A stretch of 64,000 nt of DNA from DAIODI01 sp046349255. GTDB lineage: Bacteria; Pseudomonadota; Alphaproteobacteria; Rhizobiales; Aestuariivirgaceae. Under the pieces are notes generated by a model. The model was given only the letters and a program-made list of their open reading frames with translations. It was not told the DNA's origin and did no database searches. Made by a program: the position numbers and the translations under genes. The stretch lies in the NCBI GenBank assembly GCA_046349255.1, contig JAXMCR010000003.1, positions 744,001-808,000 on the forward strand, given 5' to 3'. Positions 41,562-51,077 of the stretch are shown here, in pieces. Position 1 is the first letter of the stretch. Every line of letters begins with the position of its first letter.

Positions 41562-42877
41562 TGAGCCTCGACACGCAGTTCCGCGGCGATCCCACCCGGC
41601 GCGCCTATCTCAACGCACGCCTCGTCGATCCCGCCCGCAACGTCGACGAAACGGGCGGGGTCATCATCGCCGACGGGCGCATCATCGCGGCCGGCGCGAA
41701 CGTCAACCAGCGGATGGCGGGCGCCGGTACCCCGGTGAAGGATTGTCGCGGCCGGCTCCTGTTCCCGGGCCTCGTCGACATGCGGGTGTTCACGGGCGAG
41801 CCCGGCAACGAGCACCGCGAGACGCTTGCCACCGCATCGGAAGCTGCAGCGGCCGGCGGCGTCACCACGATGATCGTGATGCCGGACACCGACCCGGTGA
41901 TCGACGACGCTGCGATCGTCGACTTCATCCTGAGGCGCGCACGCGACACGGCGATCGTGCGCGTCGCACCGATGGCAGCGATCACCAAGGGGCTCGGCGG
42001 TGAGCTGATGACCGAGATCGGCATGCTGCGCGAGGCCGGCGCCGTGGCAATCACCGATGGCCGCAGGCCGGTGCGCAATGCCCGCGTACTTCGCCGCGCG
42101 CTCGCCTATGCGCGCGACTTTCGCACCCTGATCGTCCACCACGTCGAGGAGCCGGAACTGGCCACCGGCGTGATGAACGAGGGCGAGGTCGCGACGCGCC
42201 TCGGGCTGCCCGGCATTCCGGCGGCCGCGGAAGTGATCATGATCGAGCGCGACCTCCGGCTCGTCGAACTAACGGGCGCGCGCTACCACGCGGCACAGAT
42301 TTCGTCGGCAGCCTCGCTCGACGTGATCCGCGCAGCGAAGGCGCGCGGCTTGAAGGTGTCGTGCGGGGTGTCGATCAATCATCTCGTGCTGAACGAGAAC
42401 GATATCGGCGCCTACCGGACCTTCTTCAAGCTGTCCCCGCCGCTGCGCTCGGAAGCCGATCGCAAGGCGCTGGTCGAGGGTGTGGCCGACGGGTCGATCG
42501 ACGTGATCGTGTCGAGTCACGATCCGCAGGACGCCGATACCAAGCGCCTGCCGTTCGCGGAGGCGGAGTTCGGTGCGATCGGACTCGAGACGCTGCTCCC
42601 CGCCGCGCTGTCGCTGCACCATCGCGGCGAGGTGTCCCTGCCCCGCCTCATCGACGCCGTGTCCGCAGCGCCGTCGCGCATTCTCGGTCTCGAGACGGGA
42701 AGCCTCGCGCCCGGCGCGCCGGCCGACTTCGTGATCGCCGATCCCGACCTCACGTGGACGGTCGTCAACGAGGAACTCCGCTCGCGCTCGAAGAACACGC
42801 CGTTCGAGCATCGCGCCATGCAGGGCCGCGCGGTCGAGACCGTGGTTGCCGGGCGCACGGTCTACACCTACTCTTGA
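41561..42877 (+). CDS. pyrC': Dihydroorotase-like protein PyrC' lacking metal ligands (pseudo-dihydroorotase)
   Basis: A 438-residue dihydroorotase homologue that appears catalytically dead. Where active type I enzymes have DPHVHLREPG, it reads DMRVFTGEPG (residues 73-82), so the metal-binding HxH and the catalytic Arg are missing. The later TDHAPH-type motif reads SSHDPQ. In Pseudomonas such a PyrC' is a structural subunit of aspartate carbamoyltransferase. Tight coupling with pyrB fits that role. A true pyrC is expected elsewhere in the genome. Confidence 0.88.
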   Translation: MSLDTQFRGDPTRRAYLNARLVDPARNVDETGGVIIADGRIIAAGANVNQRMAGAGTPVKDCRGRLLFPGLVDMRVFTGEPGNEHRETLATASEAAAAGGVTTMIVMPDTDPVIDDAAIVDFILRRARDTAIVRVAPMAAITKGLGGELMTEIGMLREAGAVAITDGRRPVRNARVLRRALAYARDFRTLIVHHVEEPELATGVMNEGEVATRLGLPGIPAAAEVIMIERDLRLVELTGARYHAAQISSAASLDVIRAAKARGLKVSCGVSINHLVLNENDIGAYRTFFKLSPPLRSEADRKALVEGVADGSIDVIVSSHDPQDADTKRLPFAEAEFGAIGLETLLPAALSLHHRGEVSLPRLIDAVSAAPSRILGLETGSLAPGAPADFVIADPDLTWTVVNEELRSRSKNTPFEHRAMQGRAVETVVAGRTVYTYS

Positions 42878-42905
42878 ACCGCTGAAGGCGGGGATCATCG
42901 AGGCG

Positions 42906-43511
42906 ATGGACGCACCGGGCTTTGCGACGCTGTTCCTATGGGCGTTCGTCGGATACTTCGCGGGAAGCGTCCCGTTCGGCCTGATCCTCACGCGCATGGC
43001 GGGCCTCGGCGACATCCGCCAGATCGGATCCGGCAACATCGGCGCGACGAACGTGCTGCGTTCCGGGCACAAGGGCATCGCCGCACTGACGCTCCTCCTC
43101 GACGCCCTCAAGGCGACGCTGCCGGTGCTCCTCGCGGGGCACGTGGCGGGGCCGGTCGCCGCGGCGGTCACGTCGGTCGCCGCGTTCGCGGGGCACATCT
43201 TTCCCGTCTGGCTCGGCTTCAGGGGTGGCAAGGGCGTCGCGACCTATCTCGGCGGTCTCATCGGACTGTCGCTGCCGGTGGCGCTGGTGTTCGCCGCCGT
43301 TTGGCTCGCGATGGCGTTCACCGCACGCATCTCCTCCGCGGCCGCTCTCACCGCGGCCGTTGCCGCGGTATTCGCCGCGCTGCAATGGACGCCGCAACCC
43401 GTGGCCTTGGCGATCGCTGCGATGGGGGCGTTTCTCTTCTATACGCACCGCGCCAACATCGGCCGGCTGCTGCGGGGGGAGGAATCCAAGATCAACCTCG
43501 GCCGCCGCTAG
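42906..43511 (+). CDS. plsY: Glycerol-3-phosphate acyltransferase PlsY
   Basis: A 201-residue, multi-helix membrane enzyme that acylates glycerol-3-phosphate with acyl-phosphate in phospholipid synthesis. The three loop motifs are GSVPFG (32-37 region), GSGNIGATNVLR and the GGKGVAT segment. The start at 42906 has GAGG upstream; an ATG at 42846 overlaps pyrC' and adds non-membrane residues. It follows pyrC' after 28 bases. Confidence 0.94.
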   Translation: MDAPGFATLFLWAFVGYFAGSVPFGLILTRMAGLGDIRQIGSGNIGATNVLRSGHKGIAALTLLLDALKATLPVLLAGHVAGPVAAAVTSVAAFAGHIFPVWLGFRGGKGVATYLGGLIGLSLPVALVFAAVWLAMAFTARISSAAALTAAVAAVFAALQWTPQPVALAIAAMGAFLFYTHRANIGRLLRGEESKINLGRR

Positions 43512-43602
43512 TTCACCATGCAAAAAATCATTGGTTGCAGAATCGCCTTACCAATAGTTTAAGTTGTCTCCACAGAGGACGCCGACCGGGGGGAACGCGT
43601 CA

Positions 43603-44739
43603 TTGCAAAGACTGCTGACGGACGCGCAGCGGGTCGACTGGTTGCGGCTAATCCGCAGCGAGAATGTCGGCCCGCTGACGTTCCGCGCGTTGGTGAACCG
43701 GTTCGGGGGAGCCGGTGAAGCGCTTGACGCCCTGCCCAAGCTTTATCGCAAGGGCGGAAAGCAGGGCGGTCGCATCTGCACGCGGGCCGAGGCGCAGGAG
43801 TCGATCGATCGCGCCTCCTCGATCGGGGCGCGATTCGTCGCCATTGGTGAACCCGGGTACCCGGTGTTGCTGCGCCAGACGGAACGGGCGCCCATCCTCC
43901 TCTGCCTGAAGGGAAACGAGGCACTGCTCGAGCGGACGTGCCTAGCGGTCGTCGGCGCGCGCAACGCCTCGGCGCTCGGCATGCGATTCACCCGCGATCT
44001 TGCCGCGCAGGTCGGCCGCGGCGGCATAACCATCGTTTCCGGTCTTGCGCGCGGCATCGACACGGCAGCACACGAAGCTTCACTGGCGACCGGTACGGTC
44101 GCTGTGCTCGCCGGCGGCATCGACGTCGTCTACCCGCCCGAAAACGCGAAGCTCCAGGCAGCGATCGGCGAGCGCGGACTACTCATCAGCGAGCACGCGC
44201 CTGGCACAGTCCCTCTCGCCAAGCACTTCCCGCAGCGCAATCGCATCATCGCCGGCGTCTCGGTCGGCGTGGTCGTGATGGAGGCGGCGTTGCGGTCGGG
44301 TTCGCTGATCACGGCGCGCCTCGCCGCCGAACAGGGACGTGAGGTGTTCGCCGTGCCGGGCTCCCCGCTAGATCCGCGCTCCAGCGGCACCAACCGGCTG
44401 ATCCAGGATGGCGCGCAACTCGTCGCGTCGATCGAGGACGTCCTCGACGGCCTAAAGGAGCTTCAGGCGCGGCCCGATCGCGAACGCGACTATTTCATGC
44501 AGGCCGAGGAGGCGAACGAGGCCAATGGCCACCCGGAGGTCCCGGATGACCTCTATGGACGTCTCCTCGGGCTCATGGGGCACGCGCCGGTGGAGATCGA
44601 CGATCTAATCCGTGAGTCGGGAGCGCCGGCGAACCTGGTGGTCGCGGCGCTCCTCGAACTCGAACTGGCCGGACGGATCGCCCGGCATGCGGGACAGCGG
44701 GTGTCGCTCGCCGTCCCACAAGGGCCCGCGCCCGCCTAG
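43603..44739 (+). CDS. dprA: DNA-processing protein DprA
   Basis: A ~378-residue DprA/Smf protein that loads RecA on incoming single-stranded DNA. Rossmann-fold marks are VVGARNASALGMRFTRDLA, VSGLARGIDTAAHEASL and FPQRNRIIAG; the C-terminal ~65 residues form the winged-helix domain. There is no ATG near the start. TTG at 43603 has GGGGGGA eight bases upstream and is preferred; TTG at 43564 would add 13 residues. The stop shares the four bases CTAG with the stop of the convergent small gene. Confidence 0.92.
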   Translation: MQRLLTDAQRVDWLRLIRSENVGPLTFRALVNRFGGAGEALDALPKLYRKGGKQGGRICTRAEAQESIDRASSIGARFVAIGEPGYPVLLRQTERAPILLCLKGNEALLERTCLAVVGARNASALGMRFTRDLAAQVGRGGITIVSGLARGIDTAAHEASLATGTVAVLAGGIDVVYPPENAKLQAAIGERGLLISEHAPGTVPLAKHFPQRNRIIAGVSVGVVVMEAALRSGSLITARLAAEQGREVFAVPGSPLDPRSSGTNRLIQDGAQLVASIEDVLDGLKELQARPDRERDYFMQAEEANEANGHPEVPDDLYGRLLGLMGHAPVEIDDLIRESGAPANLVVAALLELELAGRIARHAGQRVSLAVPQGPAPA

Positions 44740-44969
44740 TGGCGGGTGCGGCGCGGTGCGGTCACGGCTTCCTGCACGACCATTTCGAGCAGGTAGGTCA
44801 TGAACTTCATGTCCGACTGCACCGTCATGCTGCGAAGCTGCATCGCCATCTGGGCGATGTACTCGTAAAGCTCCTCGTCCTTCAGGATGAGGGGTTTGGG
44901 CTCAAGGATCGCCTCGTTCGAGACGATTTCCTCTTCCTCGGCGCTGTCGCGCCTACGCCATTCTGTCAT
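44736..44969 (-). CDS. Small conserved helical protein (77 aa), paralogue of the product of the gene at 45092-45358
   Basis: A 77-residue cytosolic protein with no signal peptide. Acidic N-terminus, then a helical core (LYEYIAQMAMQLRSMT, FMTYLLEMVVQEAV) ending in a basic tail (RRTRH). The core matches the product of the gene at 45092-45358: EYIA....QLR.M......KF.TYLLEMV..E. The start at 44969 has GGGGG about five bases upstream. The two genes are tandem, 122 bases apart, between dprA and topA. I know no assigned function; the fold suggests a small helical regulator or adaptor. Confidence 0.75.
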   Translation of the reverse strand: MTEWRRRDSAEEEEIVSNEAILEPKPLILKDEELYEYIAQMAMQLRSMTVQSDMKFMTYLLEMVVQEAVTAPRRTRH

Positions 44970-45091
44970 CGTTGCCCCCGGCTATTGTTCCTGTGTTGCC
45001 GTTGCCTGTCCGCAATACGACACATACTTGCATCGCATTGCGAAGACAACACTACCAGTTGCAGATAGCCGGAATGGTTAGCGGGGGCGGG

Positions 45092-45358
45092 TCATTTGCG
45101 AAGATTCTTTGTGGTGGTAAACGACTCCTCAAACACCATCTCCAGTAGGTATGTCAGGAATTTGAGGTCCACTGCCTGCGCCATGTGCCGCAACTGCAGC
45201 GACACGTCGGCGATGTATTCTGCGACCTCCAGCTTGTCGAGCGGCAGTTCGGTGCGTAGGTGCGGGTCCGAACGCCGCGCGGGCAATCCGGAAACGGTCG
45301 GCTTTCGCGACATCTCTTGGTCCATCGAGCCGATACCCCCTACCGGGCTGGAGTCCAT
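45092..45358 (-). CDS. Small conserved helical protein (up to 88 aa), paralogue of the product of the gene at 44736-44969
   Basis: Up to 88 residues. Core VAEYIADVSLQLRHMAQ and LKFLTYLLEMVFEESF aligns with the neighbour's core; the ends are different. An internal ATG at 45325 has TAGGGGG nine bases upstream and is the more likely start (77 residues, the same length as the paralogue). No signal peptide, no cysteines. Function unknown. The gene lies in an AT-richer patch and is divergent from topA. Confidence 0.75.
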   Translation of the reverse strand: MDSSPVGGIGSMDQEMSRKPTVSGLPARRSDPHLRTELPLDKLEVAEYIADVSLQLRHMAQAVDLKFLTYLLEMVFEESFTTTKNLRK

Positions 45359-45567
45359 TGCCCATTGCGGACTCGCCAGCCTTCGATATGCAACCAGTGG
45401 TTACTTTTAGCAGGCGAATAATGGCTGAAAACCAATCAAAGGTTGTAAAATTGTAAAACGCCGGGGAGGTAGGAGCCTTGCCGTGGCGTTTGACGTCCTA
45501 TATGAGGCGCAAAGCTTGCCCTCCGACGGGCTCCCAACCACAACCGTAACGAGTTGCTTCCGACCCC

Positions 45568-48207
45568 ATGGACGTCGTTGTCGTTGAGTCGCCTGCAAAG
45601 GCCAAGACCATCAACAAATACCTCGGCAAGGATTTCACCGTCCTCGCTTCGTACGGCCACGTCCGTGACCTGCCGCCCAAGGACGGCTCCGTCCGCCCCG
45701 ACGAAGACTTCGCCATGGACTGGGAAATGGACGGGAAGTCCGCAAAGCGGGTCTCCGATATCGCCCAGGCCATGAAGTCCGCCGACCGGCTGATCCTCGC
45801 GACCGACCCGGACCGCGAGGGCGAGGCGATCTCCTGGCATGTCCTCGAACTTCTGAACCGCAAAGGCGTGGTGCGCGGCAAGCCGGTCGAGCGCGTGGTG
45901 TTCAACGCGATCACCCGGCAGGCGGTGCTCGACGCGATGCGCGCGCCGCGGGCCATCGACAACGCCCTTGTCGACGCCTACCTCGCGCGCCGCGCGCTGG
46001 ATTACCTCGTCGGTTTCACCCTGTCGCCCGTCCTCTGGCGAAAACTGCCGGGGGCGCGCTCGGCCGGCCGCGTGCAGTCGGTGGCGCTGCGCCTTGTCTG
46101 CGACCGCGAACTCGAGATCGAAAAATTCCGGCGCCAGGAATACTGGACGATCGAGGCCGTGTTCCGCACGGCGAACGGCGAGGAGTTCAAGGCCCGTCTG
46201 ATCTCGATCGCCGGCGGCCGCCTCGGCAAGCTCGACATCGGCGATGAAGCCTCCGCCCGCTCGATCGAGGCGGTGCTCAAGGGCACGGCATTCTCCGTCG
46301 CCGACGTCGAATCGAAGCCGGCGAAGCGCCACCCGGCCGCGCCCTTCACGACGTCGACGCTCCAGCAGGAAGCCTCGCGCAAGCTCGGCTTCTCGGCGCA
46401 GCGCACGATGCAGATCGCGCAGCGCCTCTATGAGGGCGTCGACATCGGCGGCGAGACGACCGGGCTCATCACCTACATGCGAACCGACGGCGTCCAGATG
46501 GCGCCCGAGGCGATCGCTGCGACACGCAACATGATCCTGAAGCGTTTCGGCGAACCGTACCTGCCCGGCTCGCCGCGGCTATACAAGACAAAGGCGAAGA
46601 ACGCGCAGGAAGCGCACGAAGCAATCCGCCCGACAGACGTTTCGCGCGCGCCGGACCAGATGCGCCGTCACCTCGACGGCGACCAGGCGGCGCTCTACGA
46701 CCTCATCTGGACGCGGACAGTCGCCAGCCAGATGGAGAGCGCCGACATCGAGCGCACCACGGCCGACATTTCGGGCAACGGCTCGGATGGCAAGACCTAC
46801 ACGTTCCGTGCCACGGGCTCGGTCGTGAAGTTCGACGGCTTCCTGAAGCTCTACCAGGAAGGCCGCGACGACGAGGAGGACGAGGAGTCCCGCCGCCTGC
46901 CGCTCCTCGCCCGTGGCGACCGCGTCGGCGTCGTGTCGCTCGCCGGCGAACAGCATTTCACCGAGCCGCCGCCGCGCTACACGGAGGCCTCGCTCATCCG
47001 CAAGATGGAGGAGCTCGGCATCGGCCGGCCCTCGACCTACACGGCGATCCTCACCGTGCTGCGCGAGCGCGGCTACGTGCGCCAGGACGGCAAGCGGCTG
47101 ATCCCGGAGGACAAGGGACGCGTCGTGACGGCGTTTCTAGAGTCCTTCTTCACCCGCTACGTCGAGTACGATTTCACCGCGAACCTAGAAGAGCAGCTTG
47201 ACCGCGTCTCCGCCGGCGAGATCGACTGGAAGGCGGTGCTGCGCGACTTCTGGCGCGACTTCACCGGCGCGGTCGGCGAGATCCAGGACCTGCGCATCGG
47301 CCAGGTGCTGGAAGCGCTGAACACGCTGCTCGGCCCGCACATTTTCCCGCAAGGCGAGGACGGCCAGCCGGTGCGTTCGTGCCCCTCCTGCAAGGAAGGC
47401 CAGCTGTCGCTCCGGCTCGGCAAGTTCGGCGCCTTCATCGGCTGCTCGAACTATCCCGACTGCCGCTATACGCGCCAGCTCGGCACGCCCGACGGCGAGG
47501 AGAAGGCGATCCCGGCCGAAGGCAAGCTTCTCGGCGAGGATCCGGAGTCCGGTAAGCCGGTGGCGCTGTTCGACGGCCGCTTCGGACCCTACGTTCAGCT
47601 CGGCAAGGCCGAGGACGGCGAGAAGCCGCCGCGGTCGTCACTGCCGAAGGGCGTGCAGCCCGACGATGTCGAGCTCGACCTCGCTCTGCGACTCCTGTCG
47701 CTGCCGCGCGAAGTGGGCGCGCATCCGGAAGATGGCGAGCCGATCAAGGCCGGACTCGGCCGCTACGGTCCCTACCTCCAGCACGGGCGCACCTACGCGA
47801 ACGTCGAGAGCTTCGAGGACCTCTTCACGATCGGCCTCAACCGCGCGGTGACGCTGCTCGCCGAGAAGCAGGCCCGCGGGCCCGGCCGCCGACAGGGCGC
47901 GGCCGCGCCGCTGAAGACGCTGGGCGACCATCCGGACGGCGGGCCGATCGAGGTCATGGCCGGCCGGTACGGTCCCTATGTGCGGTGGAACAAGGTCAAC
48001 GCAACGCTCCCCAAGTCGATCGGCCCCGAGGCCGTGACGCTTGAGCAGGCGATCACGCTCATCAACGAGCGAGCCGAGAAGACGGGCGGCAAGCGCCCCG
48101 CGCGCAAGGCGGCGGCGAAGAAGTCTCCCGCCGCGAAGAAGCCTGCCGCCAAGAAGGCCGCCGCAAAGAAACCCGCGGCCCGGAAGACCGCAAAGGGCGC
48201 CGGATAA
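45568..48207 (+). CDS. topA: DNA topoisomerase I
   Basis: An 879-residue type IA topoisomerase that relaxes negative supercoils. The N-terminal Toprim domain has ESPAKAKTINKYLG and DPDREGEAISWH; the active-site Tyr lies in ITYMRTDGVQM near residue 309. A zinc-binding module (CPSCKEGQLSLRLGKFGAF, then CSNYPDC) and repeated topoisomerase C-terminal units follow (GRYGPY twice). The last ~40 residues are a Lys/Ala-rich tail (KKPAAKKAAAKKPAARK), likely DNA-binding. Start 45568 gives the canonical N-terminus. Confidence 0.97.
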   Translation: MDVVVVESPAKAKTINKYLGKDFTVLASYGHVRDLPPKDGSVRPDEDFAMDWEMDGKSAKRVSDIAQAMKSADRLILATDPDREGEAISWHVLELLNRKGVVRGKPVERVVFNAITRQAVLDAMRAPRAIDNALVDAYLARRALDYLVGFTLSPVLWRKLPGARSAGRVQSVALRLVCDRELEIEKFRRQEYWTIEAVFRTANGEEFKARLISIAGGRLGKLDIGDEASARSIEAVLKGTAFSVADVESKPAKRHPAAPFTTSTLQQEASRKLGFSAQRTMQIAQRLYEGVDIGGETTGLITYMRTDGVQMAPEAIAATRNMILKRFGEPYLPGSPRLYKTKAKNAQEAHEAIRPTDVSRAPDQMRRHLDGDQAALYDLIWTRTVASQMESADIERTTADISGNGSDGKTYTFRATGSVVKFDGFLKLYQEGRDDEEDEESRRLPLLARGDRVGVVSLAGEQHFTEPPPRYTEASLIRKMEELGIGRPSTYTAILTVLRERGYVRQDGKRLIPEDKGRVVTAFLESFFTRYVEYDFTANLEEQLDRVSAGEIDWKAVLRDFWRDFTGAVGEIQDLRIGQVLEALNTLLGPHIFPQGEDGQPVRSCPSCKEGQLSLRLGKFGAFIGCSNYPDCRYTRQLGTPDGEEKAIPAEGKLLGEDPESGKPVALFDGRFGPYVQLGKAEDGEKPPRSSLPKGVQPDDVELDLALRLLSLPREVGAHPEDGEPIKAGLGRYGPYLQHGRTYANVESFEDLFTIGLNRAVTLLAEKQARGPGRRQGAAAPLKTLGDHPDGGPIEVMAGRYGPYVRWNKVNATLPKSIGPEAVTLEQAITLINERAEKTGGKRPARKAAAKKSPAAKKPAAKKAAAKKPAARKTAKGAG

Positions 48208-48210
48208 GCA

Positions 48211-50490
48211 ATGCCGCGGAAGCGCAAGGCCACCCCCGAAGGCGTTGTCCAGCTTCCGGCCGAGTCCGACATCCTGAAATTCATCGAGGAGCAGCCGGGC
48301 AAGGTCGGCAAGCGCGAGATCGCGCGTGCCTTCGGCCTGCACGGCGCAGGCTTGCGCAGTGAACTGCGCGACATGCTGAAACGGCTCGAACGCGACGGCC
48401 GGATCGATCGCCGGGCGCGCAGCGTCACGAAGTCGGGCACCATCCCGCCGGTCGCGGTGCTGCAGGTAATCGGCCAGGACCATGACGGAGAATTGATCGC
48501 CGAGCCGGTCGAATGGGACGAGAAGGCCGGCCGCCGCCCGAAAGTGGTGCTCGAGATCCGCAAGGCGCAAGGACGGCAGGAAACGCTGCAGCCACCTGCA
48601 AAGGGCGATCGCATCCTCGCAAAGGTCACCCGCCAGCGTGACCCGCAGTATCCATACTCCGCCTCGATCGTGCGGCGGCTCTCGACACGCGAGAACCGCG
48701 TCATCGGGATCTTCCGGCAGGTGCGCGGCGAAGGGTTCCGCATCATCCCGGCCGAGCGCAAGCAGCGCAACGAGCTGATTGTGCTTCCCGACGACGCCAA
48801 CGGCGCGCAGCCTGGCGAGCTCGTCGAGGCCGAGATCGTGCGTGACCGCGGCCGCGGCCTCCTGCATGCGCGTGTGCGCCAGCGCCTCGGCGATGCTGGT
48901 GACCAGCGCAACGTTTCGCTGATCGCAATCCACCAGCACGGCATCCCCGATCGGTTCCCCGACCGGGTGCTGGCAGAGGCCGCGAAGCTGCCGCCCGCGA
49001 CCATGGCCGGCAGGCGCGATCTGCGGGACGTACCGCTTGTCACGATCGACCCGCCGGACGCGCGTGACCACGACGATGCGGTGTTCGCCGAACCGGACGA
49101 CGACCCGAAGAACGCAGGCGGCTTTCGCGTCATCGTCGCGATCGCCGACGTCGCCGCCTACGTGAAGCCCGGGTCGTCCCTCGACCGGGAAGCGCGGCTG
49201 CGCGGCAACTCCGTCTACTTTCCTGACCGCGTGGTGCCGATGCTGCCCGAGCGGATCTCGAACGACCTTTGCTCTCTGCGCGAAGGCGAGGACCGCCCCG
49301 CGATCGCGTGCTTCCTGCGCTTCGACAAGTCCGGCACGAAGATCGACCATCGCTTCGATCGCGTGATGATGCGTTCCGCGGCAAAGCTTTCCTACGAGCA
49401 GGCGCAGGCGGCGATCGACGGAAACCCGCGCGGGCGCGCCGAAGTCGTGCTCGAGCCGGTGCTGAAGCCGCTGTGGGCCGCCTACCACGCGATGAAGAAG
49501 GCACGCGATGCCCGTGCGCCGCTCGAACTTGACGTGCCGGAGCGCAAGCTCGTGCTCGACGCGCACGGTCTTATCGAGCGGGTGGTGACGCCGCTGCGCC
49601 TCGACGCCCACAAGCTGATCGAAGAGATGATGATCCAGGCGAACGTGGCGGCCGCCGAGACGCTGGAGAAGATGCGTACGCCGCTGATCTACCGTGTGCA
49701 CGACGCGCCCTCGCGCGAGAAGATCGCCGCACTCGCAGAGTTCCTGCAGACGGTCGGGCAGTCGCTGCCGAAGGGCCAGGTGATGACACCCCGCCACTTC
49801 AACCAGGTTCTGAAGAATGCCGAGGGCAGCGAGAACCAGCACATCGTCAACGAGGTGGTGCTGAGGACGCAGGCGCAGGCCGTCTACAGTCCCGAGAACC
49901 TCGGCCACTTCGGCCTGCACCTGACGCGCTACGCGCACTTCACCTCGCCCATCCGCCGCTATGCCGACCTCATCGTGCACCGAGCCCTCATCACGGCGCT
50001 GGGCTTCGGCAGCGATGGCCTGTCGCCCGAGGACGTCGGCCGACTAGACGAAACGGCCGAGATGATTTCCGGCGCAGAGCGGCGGGCCATGGCGGCGGAA
50101 CGCGAGACGGTGGACCGTCTCGTCGCGCTGCACCTCAAGGATCGGGTCGGCAGCGTGTTCAACGCGAAGATCTCGGGCGTTACCGGAGCGGGCCTGTTCG
50201 TGAAGCTCGACGACATGGGCGCCGATGGCTTCGTGCCGGCCATGACGCTCGCCGGCGACCGCTTCTTCCACGACGAGGCGCAGCACGCATTGATCGGCAT
50301 CCGCACCGGCGAGGCCTATCGGCTTGGCGACCACGTGGAGGTACGCCTCCTCGAGGTAACGCCCATCTCCGGCGGCCTGCGATTCGAGATGGTGAGCGAC
50401 GGCCGCAAGGGTGCACGGCCCACGCGGCTGTCGCGCCGGCCGGGCCGACCGAACCGTTCCCCGCGACCGCCGCGCCGCGGACGCCGCTAG
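48211..50490 (+). CDS. rnr: Ribonuclease R
   Basis: A 759-residue 3'-5' exoribonuclease of the RNB family that degrades structured RNA. An N-terminal winged-helix (ILKFIEEQPGKVGKREIARAF), cold-shock-type OB folds, the RNB catalytic motif TIDPPDARDHDDAVF near residue 278, and a C-terminal S1 domain (GSVFNAKISGVTGAGLFVKL) with a basic Arg/Pro tail are seen. It starts three bases after topA. Confidence 0.96.
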   Translation: MPRKRKATPEGVVQLPAESDILKFIEEQPGKVGKREIARAFGLHGAGLRSELRDMLKRLERDGRIDRRARSVTKSGTIPPVAVLQVIGQDHDGELIAEPVEWDEKAGRRPKVVLEIRKAQGRQETLQPPAKGDRILAKVTRQRDPQYPYSASIVRRLSTRENRVIGIFRQVRGEGFRIIPAERKQRNELIVLPDDANGAQPGELVEAEIVRDRGRGLLHARVRQRLGDAGDQRNVSLIAIHQHGIPDRFPDRVLAEAAKLPPATMAGRRDLRDVPLVTIDPPDARDHDDAVFAEPDDDPKNAGGFRVIVAIADVAAYVKPGSSLDREARLRGNSVYFPDRVVPMLPERISNDLCSLREGEDRPAIACFLRFDKSGTKIDHRFDRVMMRSAAKLSYEQAQAAIDGNPRGRAEVVLEPVLKPLWAAYHAMKKARDARAPLELDVPERKLVLDAHGLIERVVTPLRLDAHKLIEEMMIQANVAAAETLEKMRTPLIYRVHDAPSREKIAALAEFLQTVGQSLPKGQVMTPRHFNQVLKNAEGSENQHIVNEVVLRTQAQAVYSPENLGHFGLHLTRYAHFTSPIRRYADLIVHRALITALGFGSDGLSPEDVGRLDETAEMISGAERRAMAAERETVDRLVALHLKDRVGSVFNAKISGVTGAGLFVKLDDMGADGFVPAMTLAGDRFFHDEAQHALIGIRTGEAYRLGDHVEVRLLEVTPISGGLRFEMVSDGRKGARPTRLSRRPGRPNRSPRPPRRGRR

Positions 50491-50570
50491 ACGCTCACGA
50501 TTGCGTCATCCTGACGCTGCGGCCGAACGCGAGATTTGGACCCGCGCAACGGTGTTCCATTCTCCGGCCC

Positions 50571-51077
50571 ATGGCACCGCATTCCGATCCATCGCGCGCC
50601 GCCGATGCCCGGCGGCCCGGAAACCGCTCCGTCATGCGCTCGATGTGGCGCGGCTTCCGCCGCCGATGCCCGGCGTGCGGGAAGGGACCGCTTTACCGCC
50701 GCTACATCTGTGTCCGCGAGCGCTGCCCTGACTGCGGCGAGGCGCTCTACCACCACCGCGCGGATGATTCTGCTCCGTACCTGGCGCTGTTCCTGGTCGC
50801 GCACGCGGTCGTGCCGCTGGCCTTCCTCGCCGCGCTCTGGTGGGCCTTGCCGGCGTGGGCGCATCTGGCGCTATGGCTGCCGCTCGGCCTCGCCATGACG
50901 CTGGCGGTACTCCCCTCCGTGAAGGGCGCCATGGTAGGACTGCAGTGGGCCTTGCGGATGCACGGATTCGAATACGAATTCCGCTGCGCGGCGGGTCCCG
51001 ACAGCAGGAAACCCGCAAACCCCGATCGTGTCGCCCTCTCCGACCCCATCCGAAACCCGGACCGTTCGCCCGCGTGA
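50571..51077 (+). CDS. DUF983 family membrane protein
   Basis: A 168-residue protein with an N-terminal zinc-ribbon-like pair (CPACG, CPDCG) followed by two hydrophobic helices (LFLVAHAVVPLAFLAALWWAL; LALWLPLGLAMTLAVLP). This is the DUF983 layout; function unknown. An internal ATG at 50634 just before the CxxC is possible. The 3' end overlaps the Nudix gene by 50 bases. It follows rnr by 80 bases. Confidence 0.8.
   Translation: MAPHSDPSRAADARRPGNRSVMRSMWRGFRRRCPACGKGPLYRRYICVRERCPDCGEALYHHRADDSAPYLALFLVAHAVVPLAFLAALWWALPAWAHLALWLPLGLAMTLAVLPSVKGAMVGLQWALRMHGFEYEFRCAAGPDSRKPANPDRVALSDPIRNPDRSPA

Noticed and set aside
47638..49980. A 780-codon open frame on the minus strand
   Set aside because: It is antisense to topA and rnr and exists only because high-GC codon bias leaves few stops; its sequence has no protein-like motif.
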